From assembly GCF_002257645.1 (NCBI RefSeq), contig NZ_NQMO01000001.1:496001-560000 (forward strand): 64,000 nucleotides of DNA, given 5' to 3'. Below are positions 42,643 to 50,943 of this stretch, piece after piece. The notes beneath the pieces are model-generated. The model had not been told where the DNA came from, did not search any database, and was given only the letters and a program-made list of their open reading frames with translations. Source of the stretch: Paenibacillus sp. XY044. Its GTDB lineage: Bacteria; Bacillota; Bacilli; Paenibacillales; Paenibacillaceae. Numbering within the stretch: position 1 is the first letter of the stretch; the number at the start of each line of letters is the position of its first letter. The translations under genes and the position numbers were made by a program.

Positions 42643-43179
42643 ATGGGAAGTTTTATTCTCTTCTTGCTGCTAACGCTATCAGCAAATAAGTCTGAATTAG
42701 AGGGCGTTATGAAGGCACAGGAGGCAGCAAACACTATACATAAGCAAAGTGTTCAAGTTGAAATGTTGGATAAGTCAGAGAAAGCGATTGTTAAACAGGA
42801 GCAAAAGGAAAGAGCGACAACAAGTAAAACAAAAGTTAGTAACTCTAGCAAGGTTGCAACAGAATGGAAAACATACACTGTTACCGCCTATGATAACGGA
42901 TACGAGTCCACGCAAAAGCGTCCAGGTGATAAGGATTACGGCATTACGAAGAGCGGCGAAAAGACCGTTGAGGGGCGCACAGTAAGCGCAGATCCAAGAG
43001 TTTTGCCATTGGGTACGGTTATTTACATAGAGAATGTTGGGGAGCGCGTAGTAACCGATACAGGTTGGGCAATTAAAGGCAGACGGCTCGATCTCTATTT
43101 TGAAAGTCATAAAAGGGCGCTTCAATTTGGGAAACAGAAACTGAAAGTTAAAATAATTAAAATGGGTGTGAAAAAATGA
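42643..43179 (+). CDS. 3D-domain cell-wall protein (YocH/Rpf-like)
   Basis: 178 aa. Hydrophobic N-terminus (signal or anchor), a Lys/Glu/Ser linker, then a 3D domain: YTVTAYDNGYES, TVSADPRVLPLGTVIYIENVG, VTDTGWAIKGRRLDLYF. The three Asp of the family are in ADP, TDT and LDL. It is a lytic-transglycosylase-like domain acting on peptidoglycan outside the cell. ATG 42643 with SD AGGAG. Confidence 0.9.
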   Translation: MGSFILFLLLTLSANKSELEGVMKAQEAANTIHKQSVQVEMLDKSEKAIVKQEQKERATTSKTKVSNSSKVATEWKTYTVTAYDNGYESTQKRPGDKDYGITKSGEKTVEGRTVSADPRVLPLGTVIYIENVGERVVTDTGWAIKGRRLDLYFESHKRALQFGKQKLKVKIIKMGVKK

Positions 43180-43463
43180 AATCTCAAACGGATTTAATTA
43201 AAGAAGTGTGTGCGGATGTAGAGGATTTACTGATTAGAAAAAACAATGATTATGGTAATTCATTTAGCCTCCAGTTTGAGAAGTATGGAATTCTCAGCGC
43301 AATAATTCGAATGGATGATAAAATGAGACGTCTTGAGAACCTGATTAAAGGTCATGACCCTCAGGTTGATGAATCACTTGAGGATACACTTAAAGATTTA
43401 GTTGGATATGGGACACTCGCTTTGGTGGAGTTACAAAAAAAGAAAGAGGGATTGAATGACTAA
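43176..43463 (+). CDS. MazG-like nucleotide-associated protein (DUF1599/Nmad1 type)
   Basis: 95 aa. KNNDYGNSFSLQFEKYGILSAIIRMDDKMRRLENL and ESLEDTLKDLVGYGTLALV follow the DUF1599 pattern, an all-alpha NTP-pyrophosphatase relative in phage. It overlaps the 3D gene and the nucleotidase gene, so the three are coupled. Nucleotide pool control is likely. Confidence 0.85.
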   Translation: MKSQTDLIKEVCADVEDLLIRKNNDYGNSFSLQFEKYGILSAIIRMDDKMRRLENLIKGHDPQVDESLEDTLKDLVGYGTLALVELQKKKEGLND

Positions 43464-43992
43464 AAAGCGTTTAGCGGTAGACCAGGATAATGTCATTGCC
43501 GATCTACTTTCCTACTGGGTAGACAGATATAACAAGGACTATAATGACAACTTAAAACCTGAGCAGGTAAATGCTTGGAATTGGCATCATTTATGCAAGC
43601 CAGAATGTGGAGAAAAGATATATACATATATGGATGAACCAGATTTCTTCTTAAACCTTCCTGTCATGGAAGGTAGCCAAGAAGTTCTAAAGGAGATGAA
43701 TCTAATATATGACATCTACATTGTGACTGCTCCTTTTAACATGAGAAATGTTCTTCCTAAATACGAATGGCTTAAAAGTCACTTCCCGTTTTTGGATTCT
43801 GGTAAATTTGTGTTCACCAGAGATAAATCGATCATTAATGCAGATTATTTAATCGATGATAAGCCGTCTAACCTTGAACATTTCAGTGGCAGCAAAATAT
43901 TGTTTGATGCGCCTCATAATCAGAATGAGGATAAATATTATCGGGTGAAAACTTGGAATGAAGTAAGAGAAATTCTGCTGGATTGGAAGTGA
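43456..43992 (+). CDS. 5'(3')-deoxyribonucleotidase, HAD family
   Basis: 178 aa. Motif I LAVDQDNVIADL (nucleophile and acid/base Asp), motif II IYIVTAP, motif III Lys region (FTRDKSII), motif IV LIDDKPSNL. It dephosphorylates deoxynucleoside monophosphates and may shape the dNTP pool. Confidence 0.92.
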   Translation: MTKKRLAVDQDNVIADLLSYWVDRYNKDYNDNLKPEQVNAWNWHHLCKPECGEKIYTYMDEPDFFLNLPVMEGSQEVLKEMNLIYDIYIVTAPFNMRNVLPKYEWLKSHFPFLDSGKFVFTRDKSIINADYLIDDKPSNLEHFSGSKILFDAPHNQNEDKYYRVKTWNEVREILLDWK

Positions 43993-44141
43993 AAAACTTG
44001 TTACCGATTAACTTTGAGCGCTTCGCAGAACTTTACAGATACCTGGAAGATGGAGAATGCAGTTATAGTGAGCTGCAGGAACTCAGAGACAAGTTGGAGG
44101 ATATCAAAGAAATCGTTGAAGATGCAATGGAGAAGTTTTAA
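43989..44141 (+). CDS. small protein, 50 aa
   Basis: GTG 43989 overlaps the nucleotidase stop; the TAATG joins it to the next gene. Acidic coiled-coil-like helix (YSELQELRDKLEDIKEIV). Confidence 0.6.
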   Translation: MKNLLPINFERFAELYRYLEDGECSYSELQELRDKLEDIKEIVEDAMEKF

Positions 44142-44311
44142 TGAAGCGTTTGAAAACAATTAAATACATATCTGAAACGCTGGTAGAAGATCTGGTTAAC
44201 GATGTTCTTAAAAACAATCGAGACCCTAACCATATGATACAGGCAGCGCTTGAATCTAGAAAGGAATATGGTTTAAAGGTTCAGGAGTTTATAGATAGAT
44301 TAAAGAGTTAA
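44141..44311 (+). CDS. small helical protein, 56 aa
   Basis: Starts at the A of TAATG. LKTIKYISETLVEDLVNDVL. Unknown. Confidence 0.55.
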   Translation: MKRLKTIKYISETLVEDLVNDVLKNNRDPNHMIQAALESRKEYGLKVQEFIDRLKS

Positions 44312-44327
44312 GTTGGGAGGTGGTGAT

Positions 44328-44495
44328 ATTTTCCCTGAATTATTCTTTCTTAGTGAAACAGATAGATATTTTATAAAATATAAATTGATAACTGATTATG
44401 GATTTAAGCTCTATGAACTGGCTTCGTTGTGTGATGTCGATCTTGTAGAATTATTGGAAAATCAAAAAACAGTGACTATTGATAAGGAGAGATGA
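44328..44495 (+). CDS. small protein with an ATT start, 55 aa
   Basis: SD GGGAGGTGG is 6 nt from ATT 44328; the in-frame TTG 44313 has no SD. HTH-like end (KLYELASLCDVDLVELLENQKTV) resembles a truncated Xre helix pair. Confidence 0.55.
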   Translation: MFPELFFLSETDRYFIKYKLITDYGFKLYELASLCDVDLVELLENQKTVTIDKER

Positions 44496-44686
44496 TTGAT
44501 CAAATGGTAAGCGAAAATCAAATGCGTAAATTTGTCGACAGTAATTTACCCAATATAAAAGTAAATCATTTTAGTACAGAAAAGAATCAATGGATTTGTG
44601 TTTTTCAAGAGGATTTCAAATATCCCTATATATCATTAACAACGAAGCAAATTGAGGAATCGACAGAACTAATAAAGAGTAAATAA
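44492..44686 (+). CDS. hypothetical protein, 64 aa
   Basis: Overlaps the previous stop by 4 bp. Start ambiguous (ATG 44492, or ATG 44504). Unknown. Confidence 0.55.
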   Translation: MIDQMVSENQMRKFVDSNLPNIKVNHFSTEKNQWICVFQEDFKYPYISLTTKQIEESTELIKSK

Positions 44687-44720
44687 AACATGTATTTTAA
44701 AATTAGGAGGATTGTTAATA

Positions 44721-44972
44721 GTGGCATTGGGCGAATGTTCAGAAAAAATTCAAGCTTTTTGGTTTGGTGCAAATGGATGCGAATATGTTGCTTGGAAAGG
44801 ATCTCATCAAATTTATGTATATCCGACAGATGAATACCCAAGTCCACCTTCATACATTATTCAGCATAAAAAACGAATTGAAACATTAGAAGAATTTGAT
44901 AATGCATTAATTCATGGAATTAGAATGAGAGCAACCTATTCGGAGATTGGAACGGGCGTTTTTGGAGATTAA
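44721..44972 (+). CDS. hypothetical protein, 83 aa
   Basis: GTG 44721 after AGGAGG. WFGANGCEYVAWKGSHQIYVYP looks like a small beta-rich domain. Unknown. Confidence 0.6.
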   Translation: MALGECSEKIQAFWFGANGCEYVAWKGSHQIYVYPTDEYPSPPSYIIQHKKRIETLEEFDNALIHGIRMRATYSEIGTGVFGD

Positions 44973-45004
44973 ATAAAACTAGGATTTTATGAGGAGATGT
45001 TATT

Positions 45005-45193
45005 TTGGATTTAAATGTAAATGAACTGAAGTTACTTCTTTTCCAGTTGGAACGTGAAAAGATATCATATGGTCTAACCGATGAAGAATCGGACTTGATG
45101 ATTAAGTTAGAGAAAAGATATAAAGAATTGGGGGGCTATGTTAAAGAAATCCAACAAGCCGAGAGCAGCAACTTAGCTCCATGGGAGGGTTGA
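45005..45193 (+). CDS. hypothetical protein, 62 aa
   Basis: TTG start after TTTTATGAGGAGATG. Helical. Unknown. Confidence 0.55.
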   Translation: MDLNVNELKLLLFQLEREKISYGLTDEESDLMIKLEKRYKELGGYVKEIQQAESSNLAPWEG

Positions 45194-45197
45194 GACT

Positions 45198-45464
45198 TTG
45201 TTTGATGAATTAACGATTAAGAAAAATGATGATAATACATATTCACTTGAAGTAAAAAATGGAGTTGATCAAGCAACAGGAAGAGTAATTGATATTAAAG
45301 TAGATAAAATCGAAAATATTTCTATATATTCTAACAAAGAGACTCCACAGCAATTTGACTTCTTTGCTTCTAAAGACTGGAAAATTAATATTGAAGGAAA
45401 TATTATACCAAGTAAAGACGGAGAATTGTGGAGATATGAGGATAAAGGATTTCTAATAAAATAA
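45198..45464 (+). CDS. hypothetical protein, 88 aa
   Basis: TTG start, SD GGGAGGG. Beta-rich, acidic. Unknown. Confidence 0.55.
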   Translation: MFDELTIKKNDDNTYSLEVKNGVDQATGRVIDIKVDKIENISIYSNKETPQQFDFFASKDWKINIEGNIIPSKDGELWRYEDKGFLIK

Positions 45465-45479
45465 AGATTTGATAGGAAA

Positions 45480-45500
45480 GGAGAGTATAATAAACTCTCC
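45480..45500. terminator. hairpin between convergent genes
   Basis: GGAGAGT, 7-nt loop, ACTCTCC between the 88-aa gene and the leftward 109-aa gene. Confidence 0.5.
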
Positions 45501-45505
45501 ACATC

Positions 45506-45835
45506 TCAGTAAACTAGATCAAGGCCAAAGAATGAATCAATAATATTCTTTAATTCCCGTCGTTTGTTTTCGTCTTCTTCTAAAATATATTGAATATCTA
45601 AGCCGTTGTTATGAGCTCGAACCTTAAGGATGTCTGCATCAATATACCTTTTGAGATTACCAGTCTGAGCAGCTTGTAATGGCACTAAAACCCCTTCTTC
45701 GGTTTTAGTGATAACGAATACACAGGCAACTTCAGGAATTTCATTACTAGGATGCAGACCAACTCTTTGCCAATCCAGTTTTGCCAATTCTTCAGGCAGA
45801 GAGGATCTATTAACCTTAAACACTGATTTATTCAT
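45506..45835 (-). CDS. possible degenerate GIY-YIG-like protein
   Basis: 109 aa, the only leftward gene between 34 and 59 kb. VACVFVITKTEEGVLVPLQAAQTGNLKRYID resembles a GIY-YIG core (VYVIT...Y-x-GQTGNLKRR) in which the YIG is replaced by QAA. It may be a decayed or repurposed endonuclease. The divergent HNH gene starts within 100 bp. Confidence 0.45.
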   Translation of the reverse strand: MNKSVFKVNRSSLPEELAKLDWQRVGLHPSNEIPEVACVFVITKTEEGVLVPLQAAQTGNLKRYIDADILKVRAHNNGLDIQYILEEDENKRRELKNIIDSFFGLDLVY

Positions 45836-45927
45836 ACATTAAGCCCCTTTATTATTTTATATAACTATTATCGGATTTGGTTTACTGTTTATGAAACTGA
45901 TAATTCATCAAGAAAGGAGGGTTCCCA

Positions 45928-46563
45928 TCGAAAATCTGTTCAACTTGTAACCGGTCAAAGGAAGAAAGTGAATTTTATTCAAGAACACAGTCTACTAAAA
46001 AACGTGGAGAGTTTATTTATATTTATCCAGAATGCAAAGAATGCACTAAGAAACGAAGTAGGAAATGGTCAATTAATAATAGAGACAGAGTCCGTAAAAG
46101 TGGAAATAAGCACAATACAAAATTGGACAGAAAACTAGATATGAGAAAGAACAATCAAAAATACAGAGAAAGCGGAGGCTATCGTTCTTGGTTAAACAGC
46201 AACAAAGATAAGATTCAAAAGTATCATGATGCAAAGTTAATGCACCGTACTCATAACATTACTGATGAAGAATGGAAGAAGTGCAAGGAATACTTTAATA
46301 ATTCATGTGCCTATTGCGGACTACATATTGATGACCACTATAGAAAAATAAGAGGTATCAACAAGAAGATTGATCTTCACAAGGAACACGTTGATCATAG
46401 TGGGGCGAATGACATAACTAATTGTATTCCTTCGTGCTTAAACTGCAATAGTCAAAAATGGGTTTTCGAACTAGAAGATTGGTATAACGTATCAAATGAA
46501 AATTATACATATGAAAGACTTAATAAAATTTATAAATGGTTAAGGAAAGTAAGTTCTTGTTGA
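45928..46563 (+). pseudogene. HNH endonuclease paralog 1, start codon apparently lost
   Basis: 211 codons. N-terminal zinc ribbon (KICSTCNRSK, PECKECTKK) and C-terminal HNH domain (CAYCGLHI, LHKEHVDHSGANDITNC, CLNCNSQK). It aligns along its length with the paralog at 49844. Where the paralog has TTG-AAA-CAA-TGT, this copy has TCG-AAA-ATC-TGT, with AAGGAGGG correctly placed for the TCG. Either the start was mutated, or ATC/ATG 46123 is used. Without the ribbon an internal start gives 146 aa. Called a pseudogene only tentatively. Confidence 0.5.
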
Positions 46564-46599
46564 AATCAGCATTTCATGAAAAGGGGGTGTCGGAAGGCT

Positions 46600-46746
46600 A
46601 TGACGACTAAGAAAAGTAATCACAAGCATGAGTATGAAATGATTGAAATCAAAGAGGATGGTTGGTTTACTCATGAAATGACATGTAAGATTTGTGGTCA
46701 TGTAGGCAATCGTTACAGGATTGGACTGGATAAAGTGATGAAATGA
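46600..46746 (+). CDS. small zinc-ribbon protein, 48 aa
   Basis: ATG 46600. KHEYEMIEI, then CKICGH: one CxxC and His. Unknown. Confidence 0.55.
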   Translation: MTTKKSNHKHEYEMIEIKEDGWFTHEMTCKICGHVGNRYRIGLDKVMK

Positions 46747-46768
46747 AACTTTTATAAGGAGGTATAAT

Positions 46769-46915
46769 TTGAAAAAGTGTGATGATTACTGTATTGCTAT
46801 TTGTGATTATTGTACTCATTTTAAATGGTTCAACAGGGAGTCAGATGATGAGTTTGATGGCAAATGTGAAATTGATAATCTAAAAAAGTATGCGATGGAT
46901 TCTTGTAATGTCTGA
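46769..46915 (+). CDS. Cys-rich small protein, 48 aa
   Basis: TTG start after TTTTATAAGGAGG. Six Cys (CDDYCIAICDYC). Metal-binding or disulfide-rich. Unknown. Confidence 0.55.
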   Translation: MKKCDDYCIAICDYCTHFKWFNRESDDEFDGKCEIDNLKKYAMDSCNV

Positions 46916-46961
46916 TTAGAGCATACAGAATGCAACTACTATAAGGAAGTGATAAATATAG

Positions 46962-47111
46962 ATGAATGTTAAATGCTCCAAGTGCAGCGAAGAGGTATTT
47001 GAATCTGGATCAATCAGCAGATGCTTGAGATGTGGTAAGCCAACGGAAAGAGAAGTTCCAGGTATAGAGTATTATGAAAATAAATATAAAGTAAAGGATG
47101 ATGAAAAATGA
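46962..47111 (+). CDS. small zinc-ribbon protein, 49 aa
   Basis: ATG 46962. CSKCSEEV and CLRCGK form a zinc ribbon. Overlaps the next gene by 4 bp. Confidence 0.6.
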   Translation: MNVKCSKCSEEVFESGSISRCLRCGKPTEREVPGIEYYENKYKVKDDEK

Positions 47112-47377
47112 GTCTGACAGCAGCTGAACGCGAAGCAGTCCTTACATACGATGAAGAAACTGATATGTACCATATTTTCTGTAGTTCCAGTAAAGAGCAG
47201 ACACGTATGAGAAAAGCCGGATTTGAGCCCTATAAGACAGATAGTGACGGATCGAGCTATTATAAAGTTGAACGTAAACAGATTTCATTTAAATCTAAAG
47301 GCAAGAAACGCGAGTGGACAGAGGAGCAACGCAGAGCGGCCGCTGAACGATTGGCAAAGGCAAGACAAAGTAAGTAA
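47108..47377 (+). CDS. hypothetical basic protein, 89 aa
   Basis: Globular start (TYDEETDMYHIFCSSSKEQTRMRKAGF) and a basic helical tail (GKKREWTEEQRRAAAERL). Likely nucleic-acid binding; unknown. Confidence 0.6.
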   Translation: MSLTAAEREAVLTYDEETDMYHIFCSSSKEQTRMRKAGFEPYKTDSDGSSYYKVERKQISFKSKGKKREWTEEQRRAAAERLAKARQSK

Positions 47378-47397
47378 AAATACATAGGAGTGATTCA

Positions 47398-47985
47398 ATG
47401 GATTTGTTTTTTGCACGTTTGAAAGAATATATGATTAACAATGATTCGTTTGAGGAAATTGATCGTGTGGGATATTATCATACGCTTGAGCAACAGAAAG
47501 AAAATCTGCATGAATTACTTAGTGATTGTAATACATATGATTTCTCGTTTGAGTTTGATAGAACCGGTGATGTCGACAGTTATTACTCTCCAGGTAAAAT
47601 AATCATTAACCTGTATGACAAAAGTAAAATCGACGATTCGTACGCAGATTGGGAAAGACAATTAAATCACTTTTATACCGTTGATTTTGGTATTGAAGAG
47701 CGTTATTGGGGATATTGCACGTGCCAAGACACAGATGAAGGATTTAACTATGTTCATCGATGCTGCGGAAACGGATGTGATTGGGTCGCGCCAAAATTAA
47801 GCGTTACAAAGCATCAAGTATTAACCCATGGAAGTTTTAATGGCATAGAAAGAGATTTATGGAAGCTACAAGAGCAATGGACTGATAACCAAGAGGAAAG
47901 CGATAAGAGAGAGAAGGAAGCACAAATTAAATATATTCAAGATCAGATTGATACATTAAACAAGAAGAAAGAAGCTTTATTGTAA
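47398..47985 (+). CDS. hypothetical protein, 195 aa
   Basis: SD TAGGAGTGA. N-terminal acidic domain, Cys-rich middle (WGYCTCQDTDEG, HRCCGNGCDWV), C-terminal coiled coil. Possible metal-binding phage protein. Unknown. Confidence 0.65.
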   Translation: MDLFFARLKEYMINNDSFEEIDRVGYYHTLEQQKENLHELLSDCNTYDFSFEFDRTGDVDSYYSPGKIIINLYDKSKIDDSYADWERQLNHFYTVDFGIEERYWGYCTCQDTDEGFNYVHRCCGNGCDWVAPKLSVTKHQVLTHGSFNGIERDLWKLQEQWTDNQEESDKREKEAQIKYIQDQIDTLNKKKEALL

Positions 47986-48039
47986 ATACATATACATAAG
48001 TTTGCATGAAATGAGAATTTGATTTGAAAGGATTGTCGA

Positions 48040-48243
48040 GTGAACATTCAAAGCAAAGTTAATGAAATTGCACTAAAACAAATGAAGGATGGATGGTCAA
48101 AACTTGAGGATAAAGACAAAGAGTACCTAATTAATCTAATCATGAGTATCGAGAACGAGAATGTGAAGGCTTTTGTTCGGCAAGTTCATGTACTGATGAG
48201 TATAGTTGAGACAGAATGGAATGTGGGAGGCGGTCTCCAATAG
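48040..48243 (+). CDS. hypothetical protein, 67 aa
   Basis: GTG start, SD AAAGGAT. Helical. Its stop overlaps the next start. Confidence 0.55.
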   Translation: MNIQSKVNEIALKQMKDGWSKLEDKDKEYLINLIMSIENENVKAFVRQVHVLMSIVETEWNVGGGLQ

Positions 48244-48791
48244 CAAAAACAGAGCTCACCCAAAAGATTGAGAAGAATTTATATGAATATACAAATAAAC
48301 AAGGGACATTTGGCTGTTTTGAAGTGACAATAGGTTGGTTTGGATCAGAACGAGTTGACTACATTACTTATGACACCAAGGGGACTTGGCGCTGCTACGA
48401 AATTAAGGTGTCCAAGTCGGATTTCTACAGCTCCGCTAAAAAAACATTCATTGGACACTTTAATTACTTCGTGATGCCGAAGGAATTATATGAACAAGTA
48501 AAAGATGACATACCCTCTCATGTAGGCGTAATTACAGACGGGAAATATTCTATAAAGAAAGCAAAACGACAAGAATTAAGCATTGACGAAAAGATACTTA
48601 AAGACTCACTTATTCGCTCCTTATCGAGAGATGCAGACAAACTTTATAAAAGCAATGATCCAGAAAAGTTAAATCGAATGAATAGACGTATTACTAAAGC
48701 AGAAAACGAGCGTAATGAATGGAGAGACAAGTATCACAAGCTAATGAATATTGGCTATGCAAAGTATGGTGTTGGCTGGCATAGGGAGTAA
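48240..48791 (+). CDS. PD-(D/E)XK nuclease-like protein (MmcB-type)
   Basis: 183 aa if it begins at ATA 48240, which has GGGAGGCGG at the right distance; the ATG at 48216 lies upstream of that SD. RVDYITYDTKGTWRCYEIKVSKSDFYSS gives Asp, then E-x-K, the PD-(D/E)XK core, and SHVGVIT closes the fold. The C-terminus is a long coiled coil. Likely a DNA repair or Holliday-type nuclease. Confidence 0.65.
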   Translation: MAKTELTQKIEKNLYEYTNKQGTFGCFEVTIGWFGSERVDYITYDTKGTWRCYEIKVSKSDFYSSAKKTFIGHFNYFVMPKELYEQVKDDIPSHVGVITDGKYSIKKAKRQELSIDEKILKDSLIRSLSRDADKLYKSNDPEKLNRMNRRITKAENERNEWRDKYHKLMNIGYAKYGVGWHRE

Positions 48792-48825
48792 ATAATATCG
48801 TGATTTTATAAAGAAAGGGGTATCA

Positions 48826-49074
48826 ATGGCAAATTTACAAGATGAGAGAGTTACCTTTTGTTCTGCTTGTTTCGCTACTAATGAAAATGGATCAAGCACT
48901 CCAAATGGATGGTCAGTTAGGGACGTAGAGGATTTTGGAGTCAACTGCTATTGCATGAACTGTTCTGGCCATGGTGAGATTGTGATTATGTCACGTAGAG
49001 CCGCAGATGCTATACGACATAACGCATCCTGGGTAGGGAAGAGGTTTTATCCTTGTGATGAAGATAGAGACTAA
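48826..49074 (+). CDS. hypothetical Cys-rich protein, 82 aa
   Basis: CSACFATNE and CYCMNCSGHGE form a zinc-binding ribbon. SD AAAGGGG. Confidence 0.6.
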   Translation: MANLQDERVTFCSACFATNENGSSTPNGWSVRDVEDFGVNCYCMNCSGHGEIVIMSRRAADAIRHNASWVGKRFYPCDEDRD

Positions 49075-49111
49075 GAAAATAAATTAATAATTTTGAAGAG
49101 GAGGTTGTTAG

Positions 49112-49321
49112 GTGGAACGACTGAAGACAATGCCATTTGATTCTCTTGAATGCTTAGAGGGCATTATAAGCCGCCTTGAAGGATTGATTAAGGCCTGTGA
49201 TGGACGGAAAATGGATGAACGATTAGCAAGAGAATTTAGTGGGATGATACATGAACTCAAGCTTGTAAAAATGTACTTAACCATAGAGACTTGTGAACGT
49301 GATGAACCAGATTGGTATTAA
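49112..49321 (+). CDS. hypothetical helical protein, 69 aa
   Basis: GTG start, SD GAGGAGG. LEGIISRLEGLIKACDGRKMDERL. Unknown. Confidence 0.6.
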   Translation: MERLKTMPFDSLECLEGIISRLEGLIKACDGRKMDERLAREFSGMIHELKLVKMYLTIETCERDEPDWY

Positions 49322-49338
49322 TGGGAGGGAGAGAGGGA

Positions 49339-49506
49339 GTGATTCATTTTTTACTAGATGTAATTGGTGTTGTTGTTCTTTACTTAGTTATTAGTCTTAT
49401 TTGGATGGCTGCCGAGAAATTGATTTATGGCCAAATTACCCCGAGATTTATTGATGATGTTGTAGCTTTGGTTTTAGCTGTATCACTGTACTTTAATTTT
49501 AAGTAA
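49339..49506 (+). CDS. small membrane protein, 55 aa
   Basis: GTG 49339 (ATT 49342 also possible) after GGGAGGGAGAGAGG. Two transmembrane helices. Unknown. Confidence 0.5.
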   Translation: MIHFLLDVIGVVVLYLVISLIWMAAEKLIYGQITPRFIDDVVALVLAVSLYFNFK

Positions 49507-49557
49507 AAATAAGAATGTATTAATGAAATAGAAATTTGATCAAGAAAGGATGAACAT

Positions 49558-49818
49558 ATGTACGCTACTTATGAGCAAGAAAAAGCAAAAATTGATTTTC
49601 GGTTGATCTTCAATGATGAGCCAAACAACTATAGATTCACTAATACAGAACATTTGAAACTTGTTAATAAGTATGGCTTATATTGCGGAGATGTTAGCAA
49701 AGCAATTCGGTTGTCTGAACTACACACCCAAATTCAATTAGAAGCTGCTACTTGTGGAATTGATTTAGACGACAATTCATTAATCAAGTTGATTGGCGAC
49801 AATTATTACGGTGGTTAA
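49558..49818 (+). CDS. hypothetical protein, 86 aa
   Basis: SD AAAGGAT. Helical. Unknown. Confidence 0.55.
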   Translation: MYATYEQEKAKIDFRLIFNDEPNNYRFTNTEHLKLVNKYGLYCGDVSKAIRLSELHTQIQLEAATCGIDLDDNSLIKLIGDNYYGG

Positions 49819-49843
49819 CCCAAGTCTGAGGAAGGAGGATGAT

Positions 49844-50506
49844 GTGTTATTGAAACAATGTTCAACCTGTGGTTTAGAAAAAGAATTGAGTGAGTTCTAT
49901 TCACGAATAGCCTACAGTAAAAAACGAGGTGAGTATCTATATTATTACCCTGAGTGTAAAAAGTGTACTTCCAAAAGAGCAGATACCTGGCAAAAGAATA
50001 ATCCAGAAAGACACAAGAAAAGTAGAATGCGTTATGACAACAAAGAACATCGGAAGAAACTTCACTATCAGTATAACAAAAAAAGAATCAATAACGGAAA
50101 GCATAGAGAATACATGAGAAAAAATCCTGATAAAGTGAAGATGTATTGGAATAAACATAGAAAACATAATATTAGCGATTTGCAGTGGATTGAATGTAAG
50201 AATTATTTTGCAAATGAAAAGAAAGAATGGTGTTGTGCATATTGCGGTTTGTTACACAAAGCGCACTTTAAAAGGAGATTAGATAAGAATATTCCACAAG
50301 ATCTTCACAAAGAACATGTTGACGATAGGGGTGCGAATGATCTAAGTAATTGTATCCCAGCCTGTCAGAGCTGCAATTCGAGTAAAAAACAAAGTAATAT
50401 GCTTGATTGGTATAAAAAAAGACCTTACTTTAGTGTTGATAGATTGAGAAAAATTGAAGGATGGCTTGCAAAGGATTATAAAAAATACATAGAGGACAAA
50501 GATTAG
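49844..50506 (+). CDS. HNH endonuclease paralog 2
   Basis: 220 aa from GTG 49844 (TTG 49850 also possible; SD AAGGAGG). Zinc ribbon CSTCGLEK and PECKKCTSK, basic middle, HNH motif CAYCGLLH, DLHKEHVDDRGANDLSNCIPAC, CNSSKK. Same architecture as the 45928 copy and intact here. Free-standing homing-type endonuclease. Confidence 0.9.
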   Translation: MLLKQCSTCGLEKELSEFYSRIAYSKKRGEYLYYYPECKKCTSKRADTWQKNNPERHKKSRMRYDNKEHRKKLHYQYNKKRINNGKHREYMRKNPDKVKMYWNKHRKHNISDLQWIECKNYFANEKKEWCCAYCGLLHKAHFKRRLDKNIPQDLHKEHVDDRGANDLSNCIPACQSCNSSKKQSNMLDWYKKRPYFSVDRLRKIEGWLAKDYKKYIEDKD

Positions 50507-50517
50507 GAGGATGATGA

Positions 50518-50751
50518 GTGAATTGTAACAATACGCACTGTTTATGGAACGCATTTGACCAGTGTTGTCCGGAGAGCGAAGAACTATATAATGCAGCTAC
50601 ACCAGACCGATTAGATTGCCCTTCATCCATGAGGAAAGATCACCAAGAATCCATGTATCAAATTATGGATGAAGTTGATGAAATGATGATGAAGAGAAAT
50701 TTTAGAGAGTTGATTCAAATACATAAATTCGTTAAAGAGCAGAGGAAATAA
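50518..50751 (+). CDS. Cys-rich protein, 77 aa
   Basis: GTG start, SD AGGAGGATGATGA. CNNTHCLWNAFDQCC and C-PSSM give a Cys cluster; helical tail. Unknown. Confidence 0.55.
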   Translation: MNCNNTHCLWNAFDQCCPESEELYNAATPDRLDCPSSMRKDHQESMYQIMDEVDEMMMKRNFRELIQIHKFVKEQRK

Positions 50752-50753
50752 GT

Positions 50754-50906
50754 ATGGGGCAGAACTGGCTAGAAGATTACATGAAGTTTAAGGGCATTAC
50801 GCCTTTTGGTATTGTTATGTATCCATTCGTAGCAGCAATTGTAGGAGTTCTATTAACGTTCATGTACATACTAAAAATAACTTATTGGATTCAGAAGAAA
50901 TTTTAA
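50754..50906 (+). CDS. small membrane protein, 50 aa
   Basis: ATG 50754. One transmembrane helix (YPFVAAIVGVLLTFMYIL). Unknown. Confidence 0.5.
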   Translation: MGQNWLEDYMKFKGITPFGIVMYPFVAAIVGVLLTFMYILKITYWIQKKF

Positions 50907-50943
50907 AAAAAGAAGTTAAAATGTAAATTTTATCGGAAAGGAT

